From NCBI GenBank assembly GCA_016702645.1, contig JADJDP010000021.1:12649-76648 (forward strand): a stretch of DNA of 64,000 bases. Direction: 5' to 3'. Every line of letters starts with the position of its first letter. Position 1 is the first letter of the stretch. This DNA comes from Flavobacteriales bacterium. GTDB lineage: Bacteria; Bacteroidota; Bacteroidia; Flavobacteriales_F; PHOS-HE28. Both the position numbers and the translations under genes were made by a program. The notes below the pieces were generated by a model that saw nothing but the letters and a program-made list of their open reading frames with translations, was not told the origin of the DNA and searched no databases. Positions 63,960 through 64,000 of the stretch are shown one piece after another.

Positions 63960-64000
63960 GGCCGTTCCGGAATGCGGAGAAAGGTACGGATATACTCCGC

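Overview
The window is about 60% GC and comes from a high-GC member of the Bacteroidota, most likely Flavobacteriales. Supporting signs are type IX secretion (T9SS) sorting tails on four large surface proteins, DUF4270/DUF4271 proteins, fused murF-alr and fused DAHP synthase-chorismate mutase, MoaC-MoaB fusion, panC beside a short glycogen-synthase-like gene, and Bacteroidota-type -7 boxes (TAnnTTTG) upstream of many genes. The lineage is inferred from gene content and organisation only. No rRNA, tRNA, CRISPR array or intact insertion sequence was seen.

Layout. 0-5.3 kb: lipoprotein start, superoxide dismutase, TM2 protein, glmS, DUF4270 lipoprotein, glycogen-synthase-like protein. 5.4-9.5 kb: tightly overlapping run panC, panD, flippase-like membrane protein, heptose-1-P adenylyltransferase, radA. 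9.6-16.2 kb: polysaccharide pyruvyl transferase, STAS-like protein, glutaryl-CoA dehydrogenase, DUF4271, hemD, rnpA, yidD, S41 protease. 16.2-19.5 kb: LPS/O-antigen genes (ligase-like protein, GT9, GT2). 19.6-25 kb: two tandem subtilisin-like T9SS proteins. 25-28.2 kb: murF-alr and tdk. 28.3-36.2 kb: unknown protein, M28 peptidase, rsmI, quinone oxidoreductase-like protein, STAS-like protein, cation/H+ antiporter, DAHP synthase-chorismate mutase. 36.3-39.7 kb: FG-GAP/ASPIC T9SS protein and a lipoprotein. 39.7-49.4 kb: molybdenum cofactor locus (moeB-like, tauE-like, moeA, mobA, moaD, moaE, moaCB, then a histidine kinase and response regulator, then moaA on the other strand); fdhD follows at 53.6 kb. 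49.6-56.3 kb: delta-60 repeat T9SS protein, tag, FkbM methyltransferase, fdhD, GrpB, YciI, an unknown protein, GreA-like protein. 56.3-59.5 kb: a broken propeller lipoprotein, a degenerate alpha/beta hydrolase and sequence with no convincing gene. 59.6-64 kb: a cyclase-PEGA-SUMF1-hydrolase fusion, a SnoaL-like lipoprotein and a broken Fic gene.

The most interesting items are: (1) the 868-residue fusion of a class III nucleotide cyclase, transmembrane segment, PEGA-like region, formylglycine-generating-enzyme fold and alpha/beta hydrolase; (2) a palindromic intergenic-type repeat inserted in frame inside moaE; (3) several -7 boxes only 4-7 bases from the start codon, which predicts leaderless or nearly leaderless mRNAs; (4) a module shared between a peptidase and an FG-GAP protein, and two S8 paralogues without the usual Asp-(Ser/Thr)-Gly motif.

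Caution: at least ten otherwise good genes, including the normally essential glmS, carry one- or two-base frameshifts, often in short homopolymers. Residual assembly error is the simplest reading for most of them; the 57-59 kb hydrolase and the Fic gene are damaged more heavily. Coordinates for these genes give the full span of the restored gene.
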